A stretch of DNA of 40,778 nucleotides from a virus: IMG/VR virus record IMGVR_UViG_3300033233_000080, positions 1 to 40,778 of that record, one strand, 5' to 3'. The notes below the pieces were generated by a model. It did not search any database and had not been told where the DNA came from. It saw nothing but the letters and a program-made list of their open reading frames with translations. Below are positions 21,849-29,033 of this stretch, one piece after another. Positions within the stretch are counted from its first letter, which is position 1, and the number at the start of each line of letters is the position of its first letter. The position numbers and the translations under genes were made by a program.

Positions 21849-22050
21849 AAGAGCAATAAGGTTCATTGCATTAATTGCTGGCTGTCCAAGGTGTGGAAGC
21901 AAGAGTTTAAAGATTGAACAAATGCTTTATATACCAAATTTGATGACAACAAAGATAACGATTAGCTGCAGCCAGTGCAGTAATAGGTATAGATTAGCAG
22001 TTAGAGATGAGGTTTTATGGAAAGCCTTGACAAATGATTATACATTGTGA
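21841..22050 (+). CDS. Small zinc-ribbon protein (69 aa)
   Basis: A 69-residue protein starting MIERAIRFIALIAGCPRCG, with a second knuckle at 'SCSQCSNRYRL'. The pattern CxxC-x~28-CxxC suggests one zinc ribbon. The ATG at 21841 is chosen because the longer frame lies inside the upstream gene. GAGG lies 10 bases upstream. It ends inside the promoter of the lipoprotein gene. Confidence 0.7.
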   Translation: MIERAIRFIALIAGCPRCGSKSLKIEQMLYIPNLMTTKITISCSQCSNRYRLAVRDEVLWKALTNDYTL

Positions 22051-22056
22051 TATAAT
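22027..22056 (+). promoter_or_regulatory. Promoter of the lipoprotein gene
   Basis: TTGACA (22027-22032), 18-bp spacer, TATAAT (22051-22056) with TGA before the -10. It gives the lipoprotein its own transcription start. Confidence 0.78.
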
Positions 22057-22083
22057 GTTATTATCGTTTGAAAGGAGCAAAAA

Positions 22084-22791
22084 ATGAAAAAACTTTTTAT
22101 CTTTCTCTTGATTGTGTTTATTTTAGCTGGCTGCTATTATAAAGCACCAATAACTTTACCAAAGGAAAAGCAGGAAGAACTAAAAGCTTTTGTGGAAAAG
22201 CACGAAATATTAATGACTTATATCATTGTGCCAAAAGAAATTGTGATGCTAACTTATAACAAAAATAAAGAAATGAGTGAGTATAATTACTTTAGAAAGT
22301 TACCAGCTGAGCTTCAATTGAAGTATGTGGAACTTTATTGGAAAATACGAAATGACTTTTTAAAAAAAGAGTATGAAGATAGAATTGCAATTGCCAATCA
22401 ACTGTTTAAGCACGAAAGATTACATAATGCTTATAATACTGATAGGGGATGGATATTAGTAATCTGTGGCTTTCCCGATTATGTTGACACTTATAAAATT
22501 GATAACAGAGGAGATATGACCTATACTTTTGAAGATGATTTATTATGGGAAGACCCTAATGTTTCTGTTTTTCAAATTTGGAGATATTGGTATTATCCCT
22601 CTGGGCTTCGTAATCACTTAATCATTTTTAGATTTGACTATAATTTTGCTCAAAGAACTTGGAGAATTAATGAACAATTGCTTGGAGCAGAACAGATACG
22701 GTTCATATATCATAAGGCTGAGTATTTTGCTCCCCTGGAATGGGATATATGGAAAGAAGTCTTGACCAAATATAAAGGTCTTGACAAATGA
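22084..22791 (+). CDS. GWxTD-domain-like lipoprotein (235 aa)
   Basis: A 235-residue predicted lipoprotein. Residues 1-17 are a type II signal peptide ending in the lipobox LAGC, with Cys17 as the lipidated residue. The central part 'NAYNTDRGWILVICGFPDYV' (about 118-137) followed by a W-rich stretch 'FQIWRYWYYPSG' and 'LIIFRFDYN' matches the GWxTD-domain pattern (tDRG, yi.yG.P, iW.Y, f.F.D). That domain is known from surface or periplasmic proteins of several bacterial lineages. The gene has its own promoter and the next gene another, so it is moron-like. I infer a role in changing the host envelope, such as superinfection exclusion. The match is by eye. Confidence 0.75.
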   Translation: MKKLFIFLLIVFILAGCYYKAPITLPKEKQEELKAFVEKHEILMTYIIVPKEIVMLTYNKNKEMSEYNYFRKLPAELQLKYVELYWKIRNDFLKKEYEDRIAIANQLFKHERLHNAYNTDRGWILVICGFPDYVDTYKIDNRGDMTYTFEDDLLWEDPNVSVFQIWRYWYYPSGLRNHLIIFRFDYNFAQRTWRINEQLLGAEQIRFIYHKAEYFAPLEWDIWKEVLTKYKGLDK

Positions 22792-22810
22792 TGGGCTTTT
22801 GTGGTATGAT
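22781..22810 (+). promoter_or_regulatory. Promoter for the paralog pair
   Basis: TTGACA (22781-22786), 18-bp spacer, TATGAT (22805-22810) with TGG before the -10. It begins within the last codons of the lipoprotein gene and reads into the duplicated small genes and replication genes. Confidence 0.68.
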
Positions 22811-22839
22811 ATTAGTATCATATGAAAGGAGAAAAAGCG

Positions 22840-23067
22840 ATGATTAATAAGCTTTATTTCAGTCTGGAAGAAATGGGTTTTGATTATGCTTTAGCGGAAT
22901 TACGAGAAAAAGAAAAAGAGTTAACTGTTTATGATGTTCTGCACTCTTTTAGGGAGAAGATTGTAAATAGGGTTAAGAATGATGTTGATTTTGAGTTGAC
23001 CAGCGACGACATAGAAGATGTTAACTCTGGAATAGAATTAGCACTTGCAGAATATTTTCTTCTATAG
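22840..23067 (+). CDS. Small early protein, copy A of tandem pair (75 aa)
   Basis: A 75-residue protein starting MINKLYFSLEEMGFDYAL. It aligns end to end with the following gene (38 of 74 positions identical by eye), so the two arose by tandem duplication. The ATG at 22840 follows AAAGGAG; the longer frame starts before that site. Mostly helical, acidic, no cysteines. The function is unknown. Confidence 0.72.
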   Translation: MINKLYFSLEEMGFDYALAELREKEKELTVYDVLHSFREKIVNRVKNDVDFELTSDDIEDVNSGIELALAEYFLL

Positions 23068-23114
23068 AAGGAAAGAATATTAGAATATTTTCTTCTGTGG
23101 AAGGAAAAATATTA
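23049..23114 (+). repeat. Two tandem 33-bp direct repeats
   Basis: Units 23049-23081 and 23082-23114 begin AGAATATTTTCTTCT and continue with a GAAGGAAA segment. The first unit covers the last codons of copy A and the sequence after it; the second lies just before the ribosome site of copy B. It looks like a remnant of the duplication that produced the paralog pair. Confidence 0.8.
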
Positions 23115-23125
23115 AGGAGAAAATG

Positions 23126-23350
23126 ATGAATAAACATTATGAAAGTTTAGAGAAAATGGCTTTTGATTATGCTCTTGAGGAATTAAGAGAAAATGGAAAA
23201 GAAATTGTTGTGTATGATGTTGTGGATAATGTTAGCAGTAAAGTTGTTGAAAGAATTAAAGAAGAAGTAGATTTTGCATTGAGTGATAATAATATTGCAG
23301 AAATTAACTGTGGTGTAGAAGAAGCCATAGCTTTTTATTTATTTTCATAA
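23126..23350 (+). CDS. Small early protein, copy B of tandem pair (74 aa)
   Basis: A paralog of the preceding gene: 'SLEKMAFDYALEELRE' matches 'SLEEMGFDYALAELRE'. The second of two adjacent ATGs (23126) is chosen because it is better spaced from AAGGAG; the other is at 23123. The C-terminal half diverges more than the N-terminal half, suggesting different partners. The function is unknown. Confidence 0.72.
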   Translation: MNKHYESLEKMAFDYALEELRENGKEIVVYDVVDNVSSKVVERIKEEVDFALSDNNIAEINCGVEEAIAFYLFS

Positions 23351-23363
23351 AAGGAGAAATAAT

Positions 23364-23543
23364 ATGGCAAAAACTTTGACTCAGATATTAGAAGAAGCTT
23401 TAGAAATTGCTCAGGGTTTAGAAGATGTATTGGCAGATTATGAAGAACTGATTTCTGAGCTTGATGAGAAGATAACTTTGCAGCAGGAAGAAATTGGAAG
23501 ATTGCTTGAAGAAATAGAGCAATTAAAAAAGAAAAGAAAATAA
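23364..23543 (+). CDS. Small coiled-coil protein (59 aa)
   Basis: A 59-residue, acidic, almost fully helical protein starting MAKTLTQILEEALEIAQG and ending in a heptad coiled coil with a basic tip (KKKRK). AAGGAG lies upstream of the ATG. It precedes the SSB-like gene, so it may act in replication or be a regulator. No family is recognised. Confidence 0.7.
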   Translation: MAKTLTQILEEALEIAQGLEDVLADYEELISELDEKITLQQEEIGRLLEEIEQLKKKRK

Positions 23544-23567
23544 TTTATTTTAGAAAGGAGAATAAAA

Positions 23568-24059
23568 ATGGCTAAAAAATCTACAAAGGCTGCAAAAAAG
23601 CAACCAAAAAACAATGAGAAAGAAAGCGGCTTAACTTCTATTAGTGTAGTCGCTATTTGGAAGAATTGGTCAGATAAGCTGAAAAAGAATTACTGGACAT
23701 TTGTCCTTGAGGACAACTCCAGGTTAGCGTGCTTTGACCCTAAGGTTTTAGAAGAATTGAACCTTGATTTAAAGGAGAAAGTGATAAGATTTGATTTTCC
23801 TCAGAAGATTGAAGTAAAAGTGAATGGGAATTACATTGTGTCAACAAAAGAAGGACAGCCAATTCAAGAACCAGCAAGCTCTTCAAAAAGCTTTACGCAA
23901 AGGTTCTCTGGTAAATCAAACAATGCTAACATTGATAGGATGAGCGTGTTGAGAACAGCCGTGATGTTTCTGGAACATCAGAAAGATAAAAGCCTTAAGA
24001 GCCTTCAGGAAATTACAGCAATATTTGAAAAGTATGTCCAAAGCGGAAAGTGGGAATAA
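23568..24059 (+). CDS. SSB-like / OB-fold replication accessory protein
   Basis: A 163-residue protein at the head of the replication genes. After a basic, Lys-rich N-terminus, residues about 23-95 show an OB-fold-like strand pattern ('YWTFVLEDNSRLACFDPKVL'). A Ser-rich linker (about 105-118) leads to a C-terminal helical segment ('DRMSVLRTAVMFLEHQ'). This layout is seen in phage single-strand-binding-like proteins encoded next to Cas4-like nucleases and primases. It would protect single-stranded DNA during copying. The call is an inference from fold pattern and context; the acidic tail of cellular SSB is absent. Confidence 0.6.
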   Translation: MAKKSTKAAKKQPKNNEKESGLTSISVVAIWKNWSDKLKKNYWTFVLEDNSRLACFDPKVLEELNLDLKEKVIRFDFPQKIEVKVNGNYIVSTKEGQPIQEPASSSKSFTQRFSGKSNNANIDRMSVLRTAVMFLEHQKDKSLKSLQEITAIFEKYVQSGKWE

Positions 24060-24064
24060 GGGAG

Positions 24065-24811
24065 ATGCTGATAGGAATTAAGTGTCCGAGGACTAAAAAG
24101 CTGGCTAATTGCCAGAAGTGTAAATCTCCCTGCCTGCCTGTTCCGCTGATGATGTCTTTGCTTTCAGATAAAGAATTTAAGCCTAATGAATATCATTTGA
24201 CTGAATTGTCTAACCCGCTCCGCATTGCTTACCTTCAGCGGAAATATGATTATATGGTGGAAATTCCAGATGTAGAAAATGTTTGGATAGGAACAGCAAT
24301 TCACTATTACATTTCACAATTCAAGCATACAGATTATATTGCCGACCCCGACACCGCTGGAAGAGTGGAAGTTGCCAAAGGTATTTTTATTACCCTTACT
24401 CCAGACCTATATGACATTAAGCGGAAGGTTCTTTATGATTTTAAAGTGGTTAAAACTTACGAGATTGAGAAAATAAAAAAAGATGGGTTAGACCAGAAAT
24501 ACCTCTATCAATTAAATGGTTACAGAGAATTTAAATTTCCTGAAGCTAAAAAGCTGGTTCTTGTATTTATTTTAAAAGATTACACAATTAGAACAAAATA
24601 TGAAAAAGAAATAGAAAGTCCATTTATTGAAGTGGAAGTGCCAATTGTTCCGAATATAAAAGAAGAACTGATTAACAGAGCTAAAGCATTGCACAAAGCT
24701 TTGATGAAAGATAAACCGCCAGCAAAATGCAGTCCTGAGGAAAATTGGGATGGCAAACGATGTGATTTTTATTGTTCTGTAAATAAATTTTGCAGGGAGT
24801 TAGAGAAATGA
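24065..24811 (+). CDS. Cas4/RecB-like PD-(D/E)XK nuclease with Cys cluster
   Basis: A 248-residue nuclease. Motifs: 'WIGTAIHYYI' (active-site His), 'LTPDLYDIKR' (Asp), 'LYDFKVVK' (Asp-x-Lys catalytic pair) and 'YLYQLNGYREF' (motif IV Q..xY). Cysteines near the N-terminus (C7, C16, C19, C23) and four at the C-terminus ('KCSPEENWDGKRC', 'FYCSVNKFC') suggest an iron-sulphur cluster, as in Cas4. The start is uncertain: ATG 24065 or GTG 24050; both include the motifs. It probably trims ends or processes replication and recombination intermediates. No CRISPR array or cas genes are present, so it is not an adaptation protein here. Confidence 0.85.
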   Translation: MLIGIKCPRTKKLANCQKCKSPCLPVPLMMSLLSDKEFKPNEYHLTELSNPLRIAYLQRKYDYMVEIPDVENVWIGTAIHYYISQFKHTDYIADPDTAGRVEVAKGIFITLTPDLYDIKRKVLYDFKVVKTYEIEKIKKDGLDQKYLYQLNGYREFKFPEAKKLVLVFILKDYTIRTKYEKEIESPFIEVEVPIVPNIKEELINRAKALHKALMKDKPPAKCSPEENWDGKRCDFYCSVNKFCRELEK

Positions 24812-25029
24812 AAGAACTTAAGTATTTAATTGAAAGTAAACAAATAATTAAATTTTGTCAGCGTTGTCCACATCGTTCTTTTCAATGCAGGAGAACCTGT
24901 CCTTTGTTTACTTTCTTTAATGCTTTTGAGTTGGCTAAATCTAAAAATATTCCTTTTGGTGTCGCTATTAAACTAATGACACGAAAGGATAATGACAATG
25001 TTAAAAGAACTGAAAAAATATCTAAATAA
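24808..25029 (+). CDS. Small Cys-rich protein (73 aa)
   Basis: A 73-residue basic protein with 'FCQRCPHRSFQCRRTCPLF', four cysteines in a compact cluster that is likely zinc-binding. Its ATG overlaps the nuclease stop by four bases, and its end overlaps the start of the primase-helicase, so all three are translated as a group. A role as replication or nuclease accessory is inferred from position. Confidence 0.68.
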   Translation: MKELKYLIESKQIIKFCQRCPHRSFQCRRTCPLFTFFNAFELAKSKNIPFGVAIKLMTRKDNDNVKRTEKISK

Positions 25030-26542
25030 AGGATGGTCTCTTATTCCAATTGGTATTAATACTAAAAAACCGCTTGTTGATTGGAAGATATATCAGACTA
25101 AACATCCGACAGAAGAAGAACTAAATAAATGGTTTACAGATAAACGAAATGTTGCTGTAGTTACTGGGCAGATTTCTGGGATTACTGTAGTTGATTGCGA
25201 TAGTCAGCAGGCATTTGATAGAATAAAACCTATAATTCCGATAGAAAAAGTAGGAATTGTTCAAACTCCAAGGGGTGGTTATCACATTTATTTTGCTTAT
25301 ACTCCAGCATTAAAGACGAGCAGTAACCAACAGTTAAAAATTGATGTTAGAAATGATGGTGGTTATGTTTTAATTCCACCATCTGAGCTTGGAACAGCTA
25401 AATATCAATGGCTGCAATTTCCAAAAACATTTGCTCCTGTTCCTGAAGCTTTAATCTCAATGCTAAATACAAACAATCCTGTATTTTTTACTGAGGCTAA
25501 TCTGCAGCTTGGTGGACGGGATGAAGGGCTTTTTCATTTGGCTTACACACTGGCAAAGGGTGGAATGCGTTATGAGGAGATTTATAATGTCCTTCGTCCA
25601 TACGCTCAGATGTGCAAACCGCCCTTCCCTGATAAGGATTTACGGATTAAAATAGAAAGTGCCATTAAGCGTGTTGGAAGCAGAGAAATAAGCTTGGCTG
25701 ATGAAGTGAGGGAGTATGTTAATTCAGCAACTGGGCAATTTTCATTCAGAAATGTTTGTAATGATTTGAACATTTACACTTTAGCAGATAAGAAAAATGT
25801 GTCAAAGATATTAAATGAGTTAGTTGAAGAAGGGGTTCTGGAGAAAAGTGGAAGGTGGAATGCTGTTTATAGAAAGAAAGTAAGCGACCTGCAGAAGATT
25901 GATTTGAACAAAATAGAAATTCCAAAGCCATTAGATTTAAAATTTCCATTTGAACTTGAGAAGCTTGTAGATATTTATCCTAAAAATATTATTGTTCTTG
26001 CTGGAACACAAAATATGGGTAAGACTTTATTTATGCTTAATTTTATTAAGAACAATATGAATAAATATACTATTCATTATTTTAATAGTGAGATGTCTGA
26101 GGAAGAGCTGGCTTTGAGATTAAAACAGTTTAAAGTTAAGAAATGGAATTTTAATGCTTATTGCCGAACAAGCAGGTTTGAGGATGTTATTTTCCCCGAT
26201 GACATTAATGTTATAGATTACTTGGAAGTTACTGATGAATTCTGGAAGGTCGGTCAAATTTTATCAAGAATTCACGACAGGCTAAACAAAGGCATAGCAC
26301 TTATTGGTATTCAAAAATCAAGCCAGAGCCTGCTTGGAAGGGGAGCAAGCTTTGGTTTAGAAAAGCCTCGTTTATACCTTTCAATGGATAGAAATCAGCT
26401 TGTAATTGTAAAGGCTAAAAATTGGCATTCAGAAATAAACCCAAATTTTAAGGTAATTAATTTTGAGATTAAAGGAACTGAATTTAAAACTGATGGAGTA
26501 TGGTATGACTATACTCCACCAGAAGAAAGAAATAAAAGATAA
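24998..26542 (+). CDS. Primase-polymerase / helicase fusion protein
   Basis: A 514-residue protein combining primer synthesis and helicase. Residues about 1-160 form a PrimPol (PF09250-type) domain: 'GWSLIPIGINTKKPLVDW', metal-binding 'VVDCDS', 'TPRGGYHIYF' and 'DVRNDGGYVLIPPS'. Residues about 165-225 match a primase C-terminal helical domain ('GGRDEGLFHLAYTLAKGG'). A winged-helix-like linker follows. Residues about 320-510 are a RecA-like ATPase with Walker A 'LAGTQNMGKT', 'FNSEMSEEEL' and Walker B-like 'NVIDYLEV', ending with 'GIQKSSQSLLGRGASFG'. It would prime and unwind DNA at the fork. The ATG at 24998 with AAGGA is preferred over 24992. Confidence 0.9.
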   Translation: MLKELKKYLNKGWSLIPIGINTKKPLVDWKIYQTKHPTEEELNKWFTDKRNVAVVTGQISGITVVDCDSQQAFDRIKPIIPIEKVGIVQTPRGGYHIYFAYTPALKTSSNQQLKIDVRNDGGYVLIPPSELGTAKYQWLQFPKTFAPVPEALISMLNTNNPVFFTEANLQLGGRDEGLFHLAYTLAKGGMRYEEIYNVLRPYAQMCKPPFPDKDLRIKIESAIKRVGSREISLADEVREYVNSATGQFSFRNVCNDLNIYTLADKKNVSKILNELVEEGVLEKSGRWNAVYRKKVSDLQKIDLNKIEIPKPLDLKFPFELEKLVDIYPKNIIVLAGTQNMGKTLFMLNFIKNNMNKYTIHYFNSEMSEEELALRLKQFKVKKWNFNAYCRTSRFEDVIFPDDINVIDYLEVTDEFWKVGQILSRIHDRLNKGIALIGIQKSSQSLLGRGASFGLEKPRLYLSMDRNQLVIVKAKNWHSEINPNFKVINFEIKGTEFKTDGVWYDYTPPEERNKR

Positions 26543-26553
26543 AGGAGAGAGGG

Positions 26554-27231
26554 ATGAAAGCTCCTGTAAGAAAGTTAAAAAAAGATGAAATTATTTGGTT
26601 AGCTGAGCATTATTGTAAACATTCTATGCCTTATCTGGAACATTATAATTGTTATCTGAACGAATGTCCAGAGAAGGCTAAAGAAAAAATTGGCTTTCTT
26701 GATATAGAGACAACTGGGTTCTATGCTGATTATGATTTTATGTTGTCATACTGTATTTTAGATGATGAGACCGATACAATTTATAGCGGACTGATTACAC
26801 CAAAAGAAATTAGAAAGTTAGTTTTTGATAAAAGATTAGTAAGTGATTTAGTCAAAGATATGCGACAGTTTGACCGCTTAGTTGTCTATAATGGAGTGGA
26901 TTATAGGTTTGACATTCCATTTGCCAGAACCAGGGCTTTGAGATGGGGGTTAGACTTCCCTTCCTACAAAGAAATTTTTGTAAATGATGTTTATGGAACA
27001 GTAAAACAAAAGCTTCGTTTATCAAGGAACAAGTTAGCAAACGCTTGTGAACTTTTAGATATTCCTGTTAAGCAACATCCTGGAGACCCGAACATTTGGA
27101 TGAAGGCTGCTGTTGGCGATAAAGAAGCGTTAGAGTATGTTATGATACATAACATTGAGGATGTTAAATCTCTAAAAGAACTTTATCATAGAGTAGAAAA
27201 ATTTATGCTAATTGGTAAAAGGAGTATTTGA
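26554..27231 (+). CDS. RNase H-like 3'-5' exonuclease (YprB/RNase_H_2 type)
   Basis: A 225-residue DEDD-superfamily nuclease. After an N-terminal Cys/His segment ('CKHSMPYLEHYNCYLNECP'), the exonuclease motifs follow: 'IGFLDIETTG' (Asp, Glu), 'YNGVDYRFDIPFARTRA' (Asp) and 'HNIEDVKSLKELYHR' (Asp). The N-terminal Cys/His residues could hold a metal. It is placed between primase-helicase and polymerase, so repair, recombination or primer removal at the fork is likely. GGAG precedes the ATG. The superfamily is sure; the substrate is not. Confidence 0.88.
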   Translation: MKAPVRKLKKDEIIWLAEHYCKHSMPYLEHYNCYLNECPEKAKEKIGFLDIETTGFYADYDFMLSYCILDDETDTIYSGLITPKEIRKLVFDKRLVSDLVKDMRQFDRLVVYNGVDYRFDIPFARTRALRWGLDFPSYKEIFVNDVYGTVKQKLRLSRNKLANACELLDIPVKQHPGDPNIWMKAAVGDKEALEYVMIHNIEDVKSLKELYHRVEKFMLIGKRSI

Positions 27232-27234
27232 CAT

Positions 27235-27351
27235 ATGGTGACTATAACTCATTGTTTTTCAGTTAGTTACAAAATTTTTTCTAAAGAAGCATTTGACAAT
27301 TACTTATTGCATCATTTGACATTTAATGCATTTTGTGCTAAAATATATTAA
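27235..27351 (+). CDS. Possible 38-residue protein
   Basis: An open frame starting MVTITHCFSVSYKIFSKEAF, with AAGGAG 10 bases upstream. It overlaps the promoter at 27316-27344 at its 3' end. Support is limited to length, ribosome site and the lack of another gene; it could be chance. Confidence 0.35.
   Translation: MVTITHCFSVSYKIFSKEAFDNYLLHHLTFNAFCAKIY
27316..27344 (+). promoter_or_regulatory. Middle promoter before nucleotide-metabolism genes
   Basis: TTGACA (27316-27321), 17-bp spacer, TAAAAT (27339-27344) with TGC before the -10. It restarts transcription for the genes from 27365 to the DNA polymerase. Confidence 0.72.
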
Positions 27352-27364
27352 AAGGAGAAAAAAG

Positions 27365-27637
27365 ATGCCATACATAGCCAAAGAAAAAAGAGCATTTTGG
27401 TTTGATGGATTGGATATAATAATGGATAAACTTGCTGATAATGCTCCAGTAAGTGCTGGTGTTATTAATTACTTAATTACAGAATTGATATTGTTTTATA
27501 TAAAGACTATTGGAGAAGATTATGAAGCTTATAACACTGCAATTGGAATTTTGGAATGTGTAAAACAGGAACTTTATAGGCGAGCTGTTGCTCCCTATGA
27601 AGATAAAAAAATCCAAGAAAACGGAGATATATACTAA
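27365..27637 (+). CDS. Small hypothetical protein (90 aa)
   Basis: A 90-residue, mainly helical protein starting MPYIAKEKRAFWFDGLD. The ATG at 27365 is chosen, as the longer frame begins inside the promoter. The 'MPYI..EKR.' start and two-helix layout ('ADNAPVSAGVINYLITELI') are like small proteins near phage nucleotide genes. AAAGGAG is upstream. The function is unknown. Confidence 0.7.
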   Translation: MPYIAKEKRAFWFDGLDIIMDKLADNAPVSAGVINYLITELILFYIKTIGEDYEAYNTAIGILECVKQELYRRAVAPYEDKKIQENGDIY

Positions 27638-27638
27638 A

Positions 27639-28268
27639 ATGTGTCTGCAAATTTCATCAACAAATGCTAATGAATTTGTGTTTAAATATGCTGGGTTTTA
27701 TTGGGGATGGAAGGAGTTTTTACTTATGTATGATGGCAAAAATGATAATTATCAACTATTGCCATCTATGGTGCAGGGTAAAAAATACTATGTTCATCAA
27801 GTTGCAGATGGATTATTAATTTATCCAAGAGAAAATGCTATTCAACCTGTTCAGTTTCTTTTTAATGTTGTGCCAGAAGGTCTTACTACTTTTAGAGATA
27901 GGCATTTTAAAGTAGCAGTAGGAATAATTGGGATGAACCTTGGATGCCATATTTCAAAACTGAGTATGAATAACTTATCTGATTTTAATGTGCCAGTTAT
28001 TGAAAAATTTGATTATTTAGAAGATAATCCTGAACTTCCTGCTCGTTTTCATTTTTCTTCTTTTACCTGCTTTGGTGATTTGCACATCCAAATGGTTGGA
28101 GATTATGATGTTGTTGTTGCTAAATGTCTTCTTCCAAAACCTGAGCTATTAGACAATTTTATTATGGATGTTTTTAATGAATTTTTGATAATTAATGGTA
28201 AATCAGAATTAAATTATAGCAAAGAAGCATATGAAAATATTTATAATAAAATAATGAAAGGAGAATAA
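27639..28268 (+). CDS. Hypothetical protein (209 aa)
   Basis: A 209-residue protein with a probable start at the ATG 27639, one base after the preceding stop; a longer frame reading back into the upstream gene is less likely. The sequence is beta-rich: 'VFKYAGFYWGWKEFLLMYDG', then 'YYVHQVADGLLIYPRENA', then 'FHFSSFTCFGDLHIQMVGDY'. No catalytic or membrane motif is visible. It lies before nucleotide-metabolism genes. I do not recognise it. Confidence 0.65.
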   Translation: MCLQISSTNANEFVFKYAGFYWGWKEFLLMYDGKNDNYQLLPSMVQGKKYYVHQVADGLLIYPRENAIQPVQFLFNVVPEGLTTFRDRHFKVAVGIIGMNLGCHISKLSMNNLSDFNVPVIEKFDYLEDNPELPARFHFSSFTCFGDLHIQMVGDYDVVVAKCLLPKPELLDNFIMDVFNEFLIINGKSELNYSKEAYENIYNKIMKGE

Positions 28269-28271
28269 AAG

Positions 28272-28664
28272 ATGAACATTAAAGACGCTATTGAAAAAGT
28301 TAGAGAAATGACTGAAAAAGATATTCAAGTAATGATTAGCAAAGGACACGACTATTCTGGGGAACAAGACACCTTAGCTAATTTGAGAGACTTTGGTATT
28401 GAAGGGATTGTTGTAAGGCTTGGTGATAAATATCATCGCTTACGCAGATTTGTCCAGAGCGGTCTTCTAAAAGTAAAAGACGAGAGCATAAACGACACTT
28501 TGATGGATATTTGCAATTATACCAGACTTGGTCAGCTTATGTTAGAGGAAGATAATAGTCTGCGTCCAGCAGTTAAGCAAGCAATTAGAGAGTTGCTTGT
28601 TGGTATGCGATTGGATGCATATTTTATTTTAATGGAATACAATAAAAAGGAGAATAAGCAATGA
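28272..28664 (+). CDS. DUF1599 / Nmad1-like nucleotide-modification-associated protein
   Basis: A 130-residue helical protein with the DUF1599 pattern (PF07659, nucleotide modification-associated domain 1): 'SKGHDYSGEQDTLANLRDFG', then 'VVRLGDKYHRLRRFVQSG' and 'VKDESINDTLMDICNYTRLG'. The Asp/Glu residues of these helices resemble MazG-like nucleotide pyrophosphatase folds. It may hydrolyse or divert nucleotides before replication. Its stop overlaps the start of the DUF4406-like gene. AAAGGAG lies upstream of the ATG. Confidence 0.8.
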   Translation: MNIKDAIEKVREMTEKDIQVMISKGHDYSGEQDTLANLRDFGIEGIVVRLGDKYHRLRRFVQSGLLKVKDESINDTLMDICNYTRLGQLMLEEDNSLRPAVKQAIRELLVGMRLDAYFILMEYNKKENKQ

Positions 28665-29020
28665 GAAAAAGAGTTTATATTGCTGGAGCTATCTCTCCAA
28701 CATCTAAAAATAAGCACCCAGTTTTAGAATATTGTAGCAATGTCGCTTCTTTTTTATCGGTTGGAACTGCTTTATACAGACGAGGTTTTGCTCCTTATAT
28801 TCCAGCTCTTGATATGCTAATAGTTATCTGGGGTTGGGGAAACTTTAAACCAGAAGATTTTTATGAAACAAGCTTGGCTTATTTAGCAGTTGCAGATGCT
28901 ATGTTAGTGTTGCCTGGATATGAGAATTCTGTTGGAACAAAAAAAGAGTTAGAATATGCTAAAGAACACAAAATTCCAATCTTTTATGACATTGATGATT
29001 TAATAGAATATTTTAAATGA
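28661..29020 (+). CDS. DUF4406 / nucleoside deoxyribosyltransferase-like protein
   Basis: A 119-residue protein matching the nucleoside 2-deoxyribosyltransferase superfamily (DUF4406 type): 'RVYIAGAISP' at the N-terminus, 'EDFYETSLAYLAVADAMLVLP' in the middle and 'GYENSVGTKKELEYAKEHKI' near the end. These place the nucleotide-binding loop and the ring of conserved Gly/Ser/Glu. It is coupled to the DUF1599-like gene by a 4-base overlap, so both likely act on the nucleotide pool or on modified bases. The exact reaction is unknown. Confidence 0.82.
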   Translation: MRKRVYIAGAISPTSKNKHPVLEYCSNVASFLSVGTALYRRGFAPYIPALDMLIVIWGWGNFKPEDFYETSLAYLAVADAMLVLPGYENSVGTKKELEYAKEHKIPIFYDIDDLIEYFK

Positions 29021-29033
29021 CAGGAGTTTAACA

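Noticed and set aside
24065-24811. Cas4 as part of a CRISPR adaptation module
   Set aside because: No cas1, cas2 or array is present and it is embedded among replication genes.
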